From positions 378,844 to 442,843 of the forward strand of contig NZ_AJKS02000001.1 of the NCBI RefSeq assembly GCF_000265245.1: a DNA stretch of 64,000 nucleotides, written 5' to 3'. Below are positions 37,091 through 44,953 of the stretch, one piece after another (position 1 is the stretch's first letter; every line of letters begins with the position of its first letter). The DNA is from Halomonas smyrnensis AAD6 (GTDB lineage Bacteria > Pseudomonadota > Gammaproteobacteria > Pseudomonadales > Halomonadaceae). The notes under the pieces were generated by a model, which was not told the origin of the DNA, did no database searches, and saw only the letters and a program-made list of their open reading frames with translations. The position numbers and the translations under genes were made by a program.

Positions 37091-37148
37091 GATGACCATG
37101 AACGTACCAGATCAGACATTCGGCCCGATGGCGTGGTGGCGCTCCTGA
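37089..37148 (+). CDS. trpL: trpGDC leader peptide TrpL (19 residues, tandem Trp codons)
   Basis: This short frame contains two adjacent Trp codons (TGGTGG at 37134-37139) three codons before its stop; the peptide ends PMAWWRS. It may start at 37089, 37092 or 37098 (three in-frame ATGs). It is followed by a segment GGGGCGGCAC, a segment ATGCCGCC and a terminator, which is the classic order of a Trp attenuator. Ribosome stalling at WW when charged tRNA-Trp is scarce would allow the antiterminator to form. Confidence 0.8.
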   Translation: MMTMNVPDQTFGPMAWWRS

Positions 37149-37153
37149 GCGAA

Positions 37154-37205
37154 GGGGCGGCACGCTTGCGACCGAACGAAATGCCGCCGTCAGGGCGGCA
37201 TTTTT
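37154..37205 (+). promoter_or_regulatory. trp attenuator: antiterminator and terminator
   Basis: The terminator is AAATGCCGCC (37179-37188) paired with GGCGGCATTT (37194-37203), a perfect 10-bp stem with a 5-base loop and a T5 run at 37201-37205. An upstream copy of the right arm, GGGGCGGCAC (37154-37163), can instead pair its GGCGGCA with TGCCGCC of the left arm (7 bp), so antiterminator and terminator are mutually exclusive. Together with the WW leader peptide this is a complete attenuator upstream of trpG. Confidence 0.85.
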
Positions 37206-37318
37206 GTGTCTATTGATCCCTGCACGGCTGGCAGGCCCGACGCGTCGACCCGGGCAAGATGCTGGGTAACAATCACTGGATCACGAATCCAAGCCAAGGA
37301 AATCAGGACTCTATCGCC

Positions 37319-37903
37319 ATGTCCGTGCTGATGATCGATAACTACGACAGCTTCACCTTCAACGTCGTGCAGTACCTCGGCGAACTCGGTGCCGAGGTGG
37401 TGACCCATCGCAACGATGCCATCACCCTGGAGGAGATCGAGGCGCTGGCGCCGAGCCACCTGGTGGTGTCGCCGGGGCCCTGCACGCCCAACGAGGCGGG
37501 CATCTCCATGGAGGCGATCCGCCACTTCGCCGGCTGCCTGCCGATCCTCGGCATCTGCCTCGGCCATCAGGCCATCGGCCAGGTGTTCGGCGGCCGTGTG
37601 GGCCGCGCCCCGCAGGTGATGCACGGCAAGACCTCGCGTATCCGCCACCATGGCCTCGGCGTGTTCGAGGGCCTCGAGGATCCGCTGGAGGTCACCCGCT
37701 ACCATTCGCTGGTGGTGGATCGTGACAGCCTGCCGGACTGCCTGGAGGTCACCTCCTGGACCGACGAGGACGACGTGACCCCGGGCCTGATCATGGGCAT
37801 GCGCCACCGCGAGCTCGACATCGAAGGCGTCCAGTTCCACCCGGAATCGATCCTGACCCGCCAGGGCCATGAGCTTCTGGCCAACTTTCTCAAGCGTCGC
37901 TGA
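37319..37903 (+). CDS. trpG: Anthranilate synthase component II (glutamine amidotransferase)
   Basis: TrpG supplies ammonia from glutamine to TrpE; the same subunit often serves PabB too. The 194-residue class I amidotransferase shows [34 protein letters not shown], the nucleophile in [13 protein letters not shown], and His/Glu in [11 protein letters not shown]. The ATG at 37319 was chosen by alignment to [12 protein letters not shown]; the frame is open from 37259. The gene is transcribed behind the attenuator. No separate pabA is present in the window, so amphibolic use with PabB is plausible (inference). Confidence 0.96.
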   Translation: MSVLMIDNYDSFTFNVVQYLGELGAEVVTHRNDAITLEEIEALAPSHLVVSPGPCTPNEAGISMEAIRHFAGCLPILGICLGHQAIGQVFGGRVGRAPQVMHGKTSRIRHHGLGVFEGLEDPLEVTRYHSLVVDRDSLPDCLEVTSWTDEDDVTPGLIMGMRHRELDIEGVQFHPESILTRQGHELLANFLKRR

Positions 37904-37935
37904 ATCGCTGACACTGCCACAAGGAGACGACGGCC

Positions 37936-38955
37936 ATGCAGATGCGGGAAGCCCTCGGTGCCCTGATGCGCCACGAGAACCTGAGCTTCGACCAGACCCA
38001 TGCGCTGATGACCGCCATCATGACCGGGGAGGCCAGCGACGCCCAGATCGCCGCCTTCCTGATGGGCATGGCGATGAAGGGCGAGACCCCCGAGGAGATC
38101 AGCGCCGCCGCCCAGGTGATGCGCGAGCTGATGTCGCCGGTCACGCTGCACGCCGAGAACGTGGTCGACATCGTCGGCACCGGCGGTGACGGGGCCAACC
38201 TGTTCAACGTGTCCACCGCCTCGAGCTTCGTCGCCGCCGCCGCCGGCGCCCACGTGGCCAAGCACGGCAACCGCGGCGTGTCATCGTCGTCGGGCAGCGC
38301 CGACCTGTTCGCCGTGGCCGGCATCGGCCTCGACCTGGACGCCGACCAGGTGGCGCGCTGCATCGAGGACGTGGGGGTCGGCTTCATGTTCGCCCCCAAC
38401 CACCATCCCGCCATGCGCCATGCCATCACCGCGCGGCGCGAGATGGGCGTGCGCACCCTGTTCAACATCCTCGGCCCGCTGACCAACCCGGCCGGGGCCC
38501 GTAGCCAGCTGCTCGGCGTCTATTCCGCCGAGCTGGTGCCGCTGATGGCCGAGGTGCTCAAGCGCCTCGGCAGCGAGCACGTGCTGGTGGTGTACGCCGA
38601 GGACGGCCTCGACGAGATCTCGCTGGCCGCACCGACCAAGGTCGCCGAGCTCAAGGACGGCGAGATCCACGAGTACACCATCGCCCCCGAGGACTTCGGC
38701 ATCGCCCGCCAGGAGCTCGACGCCCTCAAGGTGAAGACCGCCGAGGGCAGCCTGCGGCTGGTGGAGCAGGCGCTGATCGGCGAGGGCCCGGCGGCGGACA
38801 TCGTGGCGCTCAACGCCGGCGCGGCGCTGTATGCCGCCGACGTCGCCGATACCCTCAAGGAAGGCGTGGCCCTGGCGCAGGACGCCCAGGACTGCAAGCT
38901 GGCCCGTGAGAAGCTCAAGGAGCTGGCCAACTTCACTCGCGTCTTCGCCCAGTAG
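37936..38955 (+). CDS. trpD: Anthranilate phosphoribosyltransferase
   Basis: TrpD transfers phosphoribose from PRPP to anthranilate. The 339-residue protein shows the PRPP/phosphate-binding VDIVGTGGDGANLFNVSTASS, KHGNRGVSSSSGSADL and FMFAPNHHPAMRHA, then LGPLTNPAGARSQLLGVY. Length matches stand-alone TrpD (not the fused TrpGD of enteric bacteria). It starts 32 bases after trpG. Confidence 0.96.
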   Translation: MQMREALGALMRHENLSFDQTHALMTAIMTGEASDAQIAAFLMGMAMKGETPEEISAAAQVMRELMSPVTLHAENVVDIVGTGGDGANLFNVSTASSFVAAAAGAHVAKHGNRGVSSSSGSADLFAVAGIGLDLDADQVARCIEDVGVGFMFAPNHHPAMRHAITARREMGVRTLFNILGPLTNPAGARSQLLGVYSAELVPLMAEVLKRLGSEHVLVVYAEDGLDEISLAAPTKVAELKDGEIHEYTIAPEDFGIARQELDALKVKTAEGSLRLVEQALIGEGPAADIVALNAGAALYAADVADTLKEGVALAQDAQDCKLAREKLKELANFTRVFAQ

Positions 38956-38976
38956 TCACCCGTCCAGGATCCTTTG

Positions 38977-39783
38977 ATGACCGCATCTACCGCTACTCCG
39001 ACCATCCTGACCCGCATCCTGGCGCGCAAGGACGCCGAGGTCGCCGAGCGCCGCCAGGCCGTGTCCGAGGACGAGCTGCTGCGCCTGGCCGGCCTGCAGT
39101 CCGCGCCGCGCGGCTTCGTGGCCGCCCTCGACGCGCGCATGCGTGACGGCGACCCGGCGGTGATCGCCGAGGTCAAGAAGGCGTCGCCCTCCAAGGGCGT
39201 GATCCGCGAGGACTTCCGTCCGGCCGAGATCGCCGCCAGCTATGCCGCGGGCGGGGCCGCCTGCCTGTCGGTGCTCACCGACGCCGACTTCTTCCAGGGC
39301 CATGAGGACTTCCTGGTCGAGGCCCGGGAGGCCTGCTCGCTGCCGGTGATCCGCAAGGACTTCATCACCCACGGCTATCAGGTCAGCGAGGCGCGGGCCA
39401 TCGGCGCCGACTGCATCCTGCTGATCGTCGCCGCCCTGGACGACGCCCGGCTGGCCGACCTGCACCGCCAGGCCACCGAGCTCGGCATGGACGTGCTGGT
39501 CGAGGTCCACGATGCCGCCGAGCTGGAGCGCGCCCTGGCGCTGGACCTGGCGCTGGTCGGCATCAACAACCGCGACCTGCACACCTTCGCGACCCGGCTC
39601 GAGACCACCCTGGACCTGCTGCCGCGCATCCCCGCCGGCGTCACCGTGGTCACCGAGTCCGGCATCCACAGCCGCAACGACGTGCTGCGCATGCGCGAGC
39701 ACGACGTCCACGGCTTCCTGGTGGGCGAGGCCTTCATGCGCGAGGAGGATCCAGGCGAGGCGCTGCGCCGCCTGTTCTACTAG
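38977..39783 (+). CDS. trpC: Indole-3-glycerol phosphate synthase
   Basis: TrpC closes the indole ring from CdRP. The 268-residue TIM barrel shows [59 protein letters not shown] and [12 protein letters not shown]. It is monofunctional (no TrpF domain). The ATG at 38977 is preferred over the TTG immediately upstream. The TAG stop at 39781-39783 lies within the CTAG end of a long inverted repeat, which may have replaced the original 3' end. Confidence 0.96.
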   Translation: MTASTATPTILTRILARKDAEVAERRQAVSEDELLRLAGLQSAPRGFVAALDARMRDGDPAVIAEVKKASPSKGVIREDFRPAEIAASYAAGGAACLSVLTDADFFQGHEDFLVEAREACSLPVIRKDFITHGYQVSEARAIGADCILLIVAALDDARLADLHRQATELGMDVLVEVHDAAELERALALDLALVGINNRDLHTFATRLETTLDLLPRIPAGVTVVTESGIHSRNDVLRMREHDVHGFLVGEAFMREEDPGEALRRLFY

Positions 39784-39924
39784 GCAACGTCTGAACAGTG
39801 TCTGCGCTCGGCTATACGGTGTTAAAAATCAGCTCAAAGTCCTCATTTACACCTCGTAAACTCCGGCTTTTCGCTGATTTTTGCCTTGTCTAGCCTTCGC
39901 TCGCCGACTTTTCAGAAGGCCTAG
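39780..39924. repeat. Long imperfect inverted repeat with CTAG ends (MITE-like)
   Basis: Arms of about 68-70 bases (39780-39850 and 39856-39924) are imperfectly complementary. They share CTAGGC/GCCTAG termini, AAAAATCAGC/GCTGATTTTT (39823-39832, 39872-39881) and CATTTAC/GTAAACT near the centre. The element begins exactly at the trpC stop codon. It has no coding capacity, so it looks like a miniature mobile or REP-type element, or a very long terminator hairpin. The AATCAGC...GCTGATTTTT portion would also terminate transcription of trpC. Confidence 0.75.
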
Positions 39925-39948
39925 TCAATTCACCGTCATGCCTCACGC

Positions 39949-39989
39949 AACGACGCCCCCGGCGAGCCATCGCCGGGGGCGTCGTCGTT
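39949..39989. terminator. Terminator of eutR (bidirectional)
   Basis: Stem AACGACGCCCCCGGCGA / TCGCCGGGGGCGTCGTCGTT with a 4-base loop is near perfect (17 bp, one extra GTC in the right arm). It lies 18 bases beyond the eutR stop on the minus strand. Confidence 0.85.
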
Positions 39990-40007
39990 CCAGAGTGTGC
40001 CGCTGCG

Positions 40008-40919
40008 TCAGTGGCGGTGCCGGGACAGGGTGGCGGAGGGCGATTCGCCGAACAGCCGGCGGTAGTCCCGAGCGAACTGCCCCAGATGGTAGAAGCCCCA
40101 GTCGGCGGCCGCCTGGCTCACCGTGGTCTCGGCCTCGGGCTCGCACAGGCGACGGCGCACCCGGTTGAGGCGCGTCAGGCGCAGGAACTGGATGGGGCTG
40201 ACGCCGAGGATGCTGGTGAAGCTGTAGCGCAGGGTGCGCTGGCTGACGTGGGCGATCTCGCACAGTTCCTCGAGGCTGACCGGCGGCGTCGCGCCGCTCT
40301 CCAGGTGGTCGCGGACGCGATCCACGACCCGGCGGCGGTGGCGATAGCTGGGCGGGCGCTCGGTGTTGGGCGTCTCCTCGCGCAGGATATCCTGCAGCGC
40401 CAGGCCGAGGATGTCCTGATGCACCCGGGGCTCGAGTCCTTCGCCCTCGAGGCCCAGCAGGCGCTCGATCAGGAAGGTCGTGGCCTGGCGCGTCTGGCGC
40501 GGCAGCTGCAGGCGCATCAGCCGCTCCGGGTCGGCGTCCAGCAGCGGGCGCGCCGCCGCGCCGCATGCCCTGGCCAGCCACTCGCGGCCGACCACCAGCC
40601 CGTAGATGCCGAACGCATCCGGGGTGACCAGCTCGAAGTCGTGGCCGCCGGGCTGGCACATGATCTCCCGCTCGCCGACCCGGTGGCCGTTGATGCGGCA
40701 GTCGCCGGCGGCGGCGGGGATGCCGATCCACAGCGAGTCCGGCCAGACGTTGCACTGCTGGCCCAGCGCATGGCTGGTGTATTCCTTGAACACCTGCATC
40801 GCCGGCAGGTGGATCTCGTCGATGCGGCCATAGAAGCCGCCCTGGCCGAACTGGTCGTACTCCTGGGACCAGTCGGTCAGGTTGTGGGCGTGTTCGTTGG
40901 CGTCCCATGCCTCCCACAT
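40008..40919 (-). CDS. eutR: AraC family regulator, EutR-like
   Basis: This 303-residue regulator has an N-terminal sensing domain (about 1-190; AWDANEHAHNLTDWSQEYDQFGQGGFYGRIDEIHLP) and a C-terminal AraC DNA-binding domain with two helix-turn-helices: SLEELCEIAHVSQRTLRYSF and VSQAAADWGFYHLGQFARDYRRLFGESPS. The GFYHLGQFARDYRRLFGE block is like E. coli EutR. The ATG at 40919 has AAGGAAG upstream; an in-frame GTG at 40964 is less likely. It is divergent from eutBC-permease, which it presumably activates in response to ethanolamine and adenosylcobalamin, as known for EutR. Confidence 0.88.
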   Translation of the reverse strand: MWEAWDANEHAHNLTDWSQEYDQFGQGGFYGRIDEIHLPAMQVFKEYTSHALGQQCNVWPDSLWIGIPAAAGDCRINGHRVGEREIMCQPGGHDFELVTPDAFGIYGLVVGREWLARACGAAARPLLDADPERLMRLQLPRQTRQATTFLIERLLGLEGEGLEPRVHQDILGLALQDILREETPNTERPPSYRHRRRVVDRVRDHLESGATPPVSLEELCEIAHVSQRTLRYSFTSILGVSPIQFLRLTRLNRVRRRLCEPEAETTVSQAAADWGFYHLGQFARDYRRLFGESPSATLSRHRH

Positions 40920-41147
40920 GCACTTCCTTGGTGCACGCTCGGTGGTTCGACCCTCTGATGGCACGCGTCGTCACTCCTTCTGCCCCGGTCCTGGCGGTGA
41001 TACGTAGGGCAAGATGTTGTTTCAATTTAATTATTCTGTTTTTGCCGGAAAACGATAACGCCCGCGAAGCGTCGTCGATAGGCTTTTAGAAAGCAAGTTC
41101 CGTTCCGGCGCCTCGCGGCGGCCCGAACGCTCGACCAGGAGACGCTC

Positions 41148-42557
41148 ATGGCCCAAGCCTATCACCATACGCTGGGAAGCCGGCACTATCGCTTCGACAG
41201 TCTCGCCGAGCTGATGGCCAAGGCCACGCCGGCCCGCTCCGGCGACCGGCTGGCCGGGGTCATCGCCGATTCCGCCGAGGAGCGGGTGGTGGCCCAGATG
41301 GCGCTGGCGGAGCTGCCGCTCTCGACCTTCCTCGAGGACCATCTGGTGCCCTACGGCGAGGACGAGATCACCCGCCTGATCGTCGATACCCACGACGCCG
41401 ATGCCTTCGCGCCGATTCGCCATCTGACGGTGGGTGACTTCCGCAACTGGCTGCTGAGCGATCTCGCCACGCCTGAGACGATCGCCCGGGCGCGTGCCGG
41501 CATCACCCCGGAGATGGCCGCCGCGGTGAGCAAGATCATGCGCAACCAGGACCTCATTCTCGTCGCCCGCAAGTGCCGGGTGACCACCGCCTTTCGCAAC
41601 ACCATCGGCCTGCCCGGGCGGCTCTCCACCCGGCTGCAGCCCAATCACCCCACCGACGACGCCACCGGCATCGCCGCCAGCCTTCTCGACGGCCTGCTGT
41701 ACGGCAACGGCGACGCGGTGCTCGGCATCAATCCGGCCACCGACAACGTCGCCCAGAGCATCAAGCTGATGACGCTGATGGACGAGGTGATCCAGAAGTA
41801 TTCGATTCCCACCCAGTCCTGCGTGCTGACCCACGTCACCAACACCCTGGAGGCGATCGAGCAGGGCGCCCCCGTGGACCTGGTGTTCCAGTCCATCGGC
41901 GGCACCCAGGCCACCAACGAGAGCTTCGGCTTCGATCTCGCTACCCTCGGCGAGGCGCGGGATGCCGCCCGCAGCCTCAAGCGCGGCACCGTGGGCGACA
42001 ACGTCATGTACTTCGAGACCGGGCAGGGCAGCTCGCTGTCCGCCAACGCCCATCACGGCCTCGATCAGCAGACCTGCGAGGCCCGCGCCTATGCCGTGGC
42101 CCGCCACTTCGAGCCGCTGCTGGTCAACACCGTGGTCGGCTTCATCGGCCCCGAGTACCTGTTCGACGGCAAGCAGATCATCCGCGCCGGCCTCGAGGAT
42201 CACTTCTGCGCCAAGCTGCTCGGCGTGCCCATGGGCTGCGACATCTGCTACACCAACCACGCCGATGCCGACCAGAACGACATGGACAATCTGCTGACGC
42301 TGCTGGGCGCGGCGGGCTGCACCTTCATCATGGGCATCCCCGGATCCGACGACATCATGCTCAACTATCAGACCACCTCCTTCCACGACGCCCTCTACGC
42401 GCGCCGGGTGCTCGACCTGTCACCGGCCCCGGAGTTCGAACGCTGGCTCGACGAGATGGCGATCTTCGAGGACGTGGCCCGCCACCGCCCCAGCGGCCGG
42501 CTGCCCGACGCCTTCGCCCGTCCGCTGAGCCGCCTGCCCGAGGGAGGTGTCCGATGA
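41148..42557 (+). CDS. eutB: Ethanolamine ammonia-lyase large subunit
   Basis: EutB is the catalytic TIM-barrel subunit of adenosylcobalamin-dependent ethanolamine ammonia-lyase, which converts ethanolamine to acetaldehyde and ammonia. The 469-residue protein (usual about 453-465) shows MRNQDLILVARKCRV, TAFRNTIGLPGRLSTRLQPNHPTDD, GNGDAVLGINPATDN, FQSIGGTQATNESFGFDL and the active-site ETGQGSSLSANAHHG. A GACCAGGAGACGCTC ribosome binding region precedes the ATG. It overlaps eutC by 4 bases. Confidence 0.96.
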   Translation: MAQAYHHTLGSRHYRFDSLAELMAKATPARSGDRLAGVIADSAEERVVAQMALAELPLSTFLEDHLVPYGEDEITRLIVDTHDADAFAPIRHLTVGDFRNWLLSDLATPETIARARAGITPEMAAAVSKIMRNQDLILVARKCRVTTAFRNTIGLPGRLSTRLQPNHPTDDATGIAASLLDGLLYGNGDAVLGINPATDNVAQSIKLMTLMDEVIQKYSIPTQSCVLTHVTNTLEAIEQGAPVDLVFQSIGGTQATNESFGFDLATLGEARDAARSLKRGTVGDNVMYFETGQGSSLSANAHHGLDQQTCEARAYAVARHFEPLLVNTVVGFIGPEYLFDGKQIIRAGLEDHFCAKLLGVPMGCDICYTNHADADQNDMDNLLTLLGAAGCTFIMGIPGSDDIMLNYQTTSFHDALYARRVLDLSPAPEFERWLDEMAIFEDVARHRPSGRLPDAFARPLSRLPEGGVR

Positions 42558-43378
42558 GCGATGCGACTCCCACCCACGGCGTCACCGACAACCCCTGGCA
42601 TCGGCTGCGCGAGTTCACCGACGCGCGCATCGGCCTCGGCCGCGCCGGCACCAGCCTGCCCACCCGGCGTTCGCTGGAGTTCCAGCTGGCCCATGCCCGC
42701 GCCCAGGACGCCGTGCATCTGCCGCTGGACGTCGAGGCGCTGTGCCGCGACCTCGACGGCCTGAAGACCGGCCGGCCGATCCATCGCCTGCACAGCCGGG
42801 CGGCCGACCGCGAGACCTACCTGCAGCGTCCTGACCTGGGACGACGCCTCGACGAGGCCTCCCGCGAGCGGCTGGCCGAGGCCGACGAGGCGCCGCGTCC
42901 CGCCGTCGACCTGGCCATCGCCGTGGTCGACGGGCTGTCGTCGCTGGCCGTGCAGCAGAACGCGCCGCCCTTCCTCGAGGCGCTGACCCAGGCACTGGCC
43001 GAGGCCGACCAGGACTGGTCGCTGGCGCCGCTGACGGTGGTCGAGCAGGGTCGGGTGGCGATCGGCGACGAGATCGGCGAGGGCCTCAACGCCCGCGCCG
43101 TGCTGGTGCTGATCGGCGAGCGTCCGGGGCTCAGCTCGCCGGACAGCCTCGGCCTCTACCTGACCTGGGGACCGCGGATCGGGCTGAACGATGCCGCCCG
43201 CAACTGCATCTCCAACGTGCGCCCGGCGGGCTTCGTCTTCGACGAGGCCAGCCGCCGGCTGATGTACCTGCTGCGCGAGGCGCGGGCCAAGGGCCTGTCC
43301 GGCGTGCAGCTCAAGGATCGTACCCAGGACGACGTCATCGAGTCCTCGGGCGGCGTCCAGAACTTCCTGATCTCCTGA
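42554..43378 (+). CDS. eutC: Ethanolamine ammonia-lyase small subunit
   Basis: EutC helps bind adenosylcobalamin and forms an alpha6-beta6 complex with EutB. The 274-residue protein shows FTDARIGLGRAGTSLPTRRSLEFQLAHARAQDAVH, AVVDGLSSLAVQQNA, LIGERPGLSSPDSLGLYLTW and NCISNVRPAGFVFDEA. The ATG at 42554 has GGGAGGTGT upstream and overlaps the eutB TGA. The ethanolamine permease follows after 78 bases. Confidence 0.96.
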   Translation: MSDATPTHGVTDNPWHRLREFTDARIGLGRAGTSLPTRRSLEFQLAHARAQDAVHLPLDVEALCRDLDGLKTGRPIHRLHSRAADRETYLQRPDLGRRLDEASRERLAEADEAPRPAVDLAIAVVDGLSSLAVQQNAPPFLEALTQALAEADQDWSLAPLTVVEQGRVAIGDEIGEGLNARAVLVLIGERPGLSSPDSLGLYLTWGPRIGLNDAARNCISNVRPAGFVFDEASRRLMYLLREARAKGLSGVQLKDRTQDDVIESSGGVQNFLIS

Positions 43379-43456
43379 TACCGGCGGGTGTCGCACCCGC
43401 CATGCTCCATCGCGACCTCCAACGACATTGCATAACAACAGCGCAAAGGTGACTCG

Positions 43457-44872
43457 ATGAACGACGCGAACCTGGACCAGGACTACCTGGCCAAACGACA
43501 GCTGAAGAAGGGCAGCGCCGGCTGGCTGCTGCTGGCCGGCCTCGGCGTGTCCTACGTGATCTCCGGCGATTTCGCCGGTTGGAACTTCGGCATCGCCGAG
43601 GCGGGCTGGGGCGGCTTCGTCATCGCCGCCGGCCTGATGGGGCTGATGTACTTCGCCCTGGTGCTGTCGCTGGCCGAGATGTCGGCGGCGATTCCCGCCG
43701 CCGGTGGCGGCTACAGCTTCGCCCGCCAGGCCATGGGGCCGGCCGGCGGCTACCTGACCGGGCTGGCGGTGCTGATCGAATATGCCCTGGCGCCGGCGGC
43801 CATCGTCATCTTCATCGGTGCCGCGGTGGAAGAGCTGCTGGGGCTCAACGGCCCCGCGGTCTATGCGCTGTTCTACGCGGTGTTCATCGGCATTCACCTG
43901 ACCGGTGCCGGCGAGGCGCTCAAGGTGATGATGGTGATCAGCGGCCTGGCGGTGTTCGCCATCCTGGCCACCGCCCTGGCGCTGTTCGGCGTCTTCGATG
44001 CGCGCAACCTGTTCGACATCGCGCCCACCGACGCCGCCGGCGCCAGCGCCTTCCTGCCCTTCGGCTGGGCCGGGGTGTGGGCCGCGCTGCCGTTCGGCAT
44101 GTGGCTGTTCCTGGCGGTGGAGGGCGTGCCGCTGGCCGCCGAGGAAGCCAAGAATCCGGCCCGTGACGTGCCCCGCGGCATCATCGGCGCGATGCTGTTC
44201 CTGCTGGTCACGGCGGTGCTGGTGGTGGTGCTGCTGGCAGGGGCCGCCGGGGCCGGCGCCATCGGCGCAAGCGGCGTGCCGCTGGTCGATGCACTCAAGG
44301 CCGCCGATCATCCGACGCTGGCCACCCTGGTCAACGTGCTGGGCCTGGCCGGGCTGGTCGCCTCCTTCTTCTCGATCATCTACGGCTACAGCCGCCTGGT
44401 GTTCGCCCTGTCGCGGGCCGGCTATCTGCCGAAGATGCTGTCGCTGACCAGCCGTCGCAAGGCGCCGACCTGGGCGCTGGTGGTGCCGGGCGTGTTCGGC
44501 TTCCTGGTCTCGCTGAGCGGCGAAGGCGACCTGATCCTGGGCATGGCCGTGGTCGGCGCCACTGTGTCCTACGCGCTGATGGCGCTGAGCCATATCCTGC
44601 TGCGCCTGAAGCGTCCGGAGCTGGCGCGCCCCTACAGGACGCCCGGTGGCATCCTGACCTCCGGGGTGGCGCTGGTGCTGTCGCTGGTGGCGCTGTCCGG
44701 CGTGTACGCCTTCGATCCGCGGGCCTTCATCTACACCCTGGGGCTGTTCGCGGTCGGCGCGGCCTACTTCTTCCTGTACAGCAGGAACACCCTGGTGGCG
44801 AAGACCGCCGACGAGGAGTTCGCCCTGGTGGCGGACGCCGAGGAGAGCCTCGAGGCCAGCCCTGCCGGCTGA
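43457..44872 (+). CDS. eat: Ethanolamine permease (APC superfamily)
   Basis: This 471-residue inner-membrane transporter has about twelve helices and resembles ethanolamine permeases encoded beside eutBC in Pseudomonas and Halomonas. Motifs include GVSYVISGDFAGWNFGIAEAGWGGF near the N-terminus, IPAAGGGYSFARQAMGPAGGYLTG (the APC consensus region), MWLFLAVEGVPLAAEEAKNPARDVPRG and FALSRAGYLPKMLSLTSRRKAP. Gene context fixes the likely substrate. A hairpin terminator closes the operon. Confidence 0.92.
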   Translation: MNDANLDQDYLAKRQLKKGSAGWLLLAGLGVSYVISGDFAGWNFGIAEAGWGGFVIAAGLMGLMYFALVLSLAEMSAAIPAAGGGYSFARQAMGPAGGYLTGLAVLIEYALAPAAIVIFIGAAVEELLGLNGPAVYALFYAVFIGIHLTGAGEALKVMMVISGLAVFAILATALALFGVFDARNLFDIAPTDAAGASAFLPFGWAGVWAALPFGMWLFLAVEGVPLAAEEAKNPARDVPRGIIGAMLFLLVTAVLVVVLLAGAAGAGAIGASGVPLVDALKAADHPTLATLVNVLGLAGLVASFFSIIYGYSRLVFALSRAGYLPKMLSLTSRRKAPTWALVVPGVFGFLVSLSGEGDLILGMAVVGATVSYALMALSHILLRLKRPELARPYRTPGGILTSGVALVLSLVALSGVYAFDPRAFIYTLGLFAVGAAYFFLYSRNTLVAKTADEEFALVADAEESLEASPAG

Positions 44873-44891
44873 GCGTGAGGACCCGCCGCCA

Positions 44892-44929
44892 ACGCAACGG
44901 GGCCGCCCAGATGGGCGGCCCCGTTGCGT
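44892..44929. terminator. Bidirectional terminator after the ethanolamine permease
   Basis: Perfect stem ACGCAACGGGGCCGCCC / GGGCGGCCCCGTTGCGT (17 bp) with a 4-base loop, between convergent genes ending at 44872 and 44954. Confidence 0.88.
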
Positions 44930-44953
44930 GGTGGGCAGCAGAGACGATGGCGC

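Noticed and set aside
40920..41147. Cobalamin riboswitch or sigma54 promoter before eutB
   Set aside because: No B12-box-like conserved segment and no GG-N10-GC pair at -24/-12 was found by eye; the region only shows an AT-rich stretch around 41010-41045.
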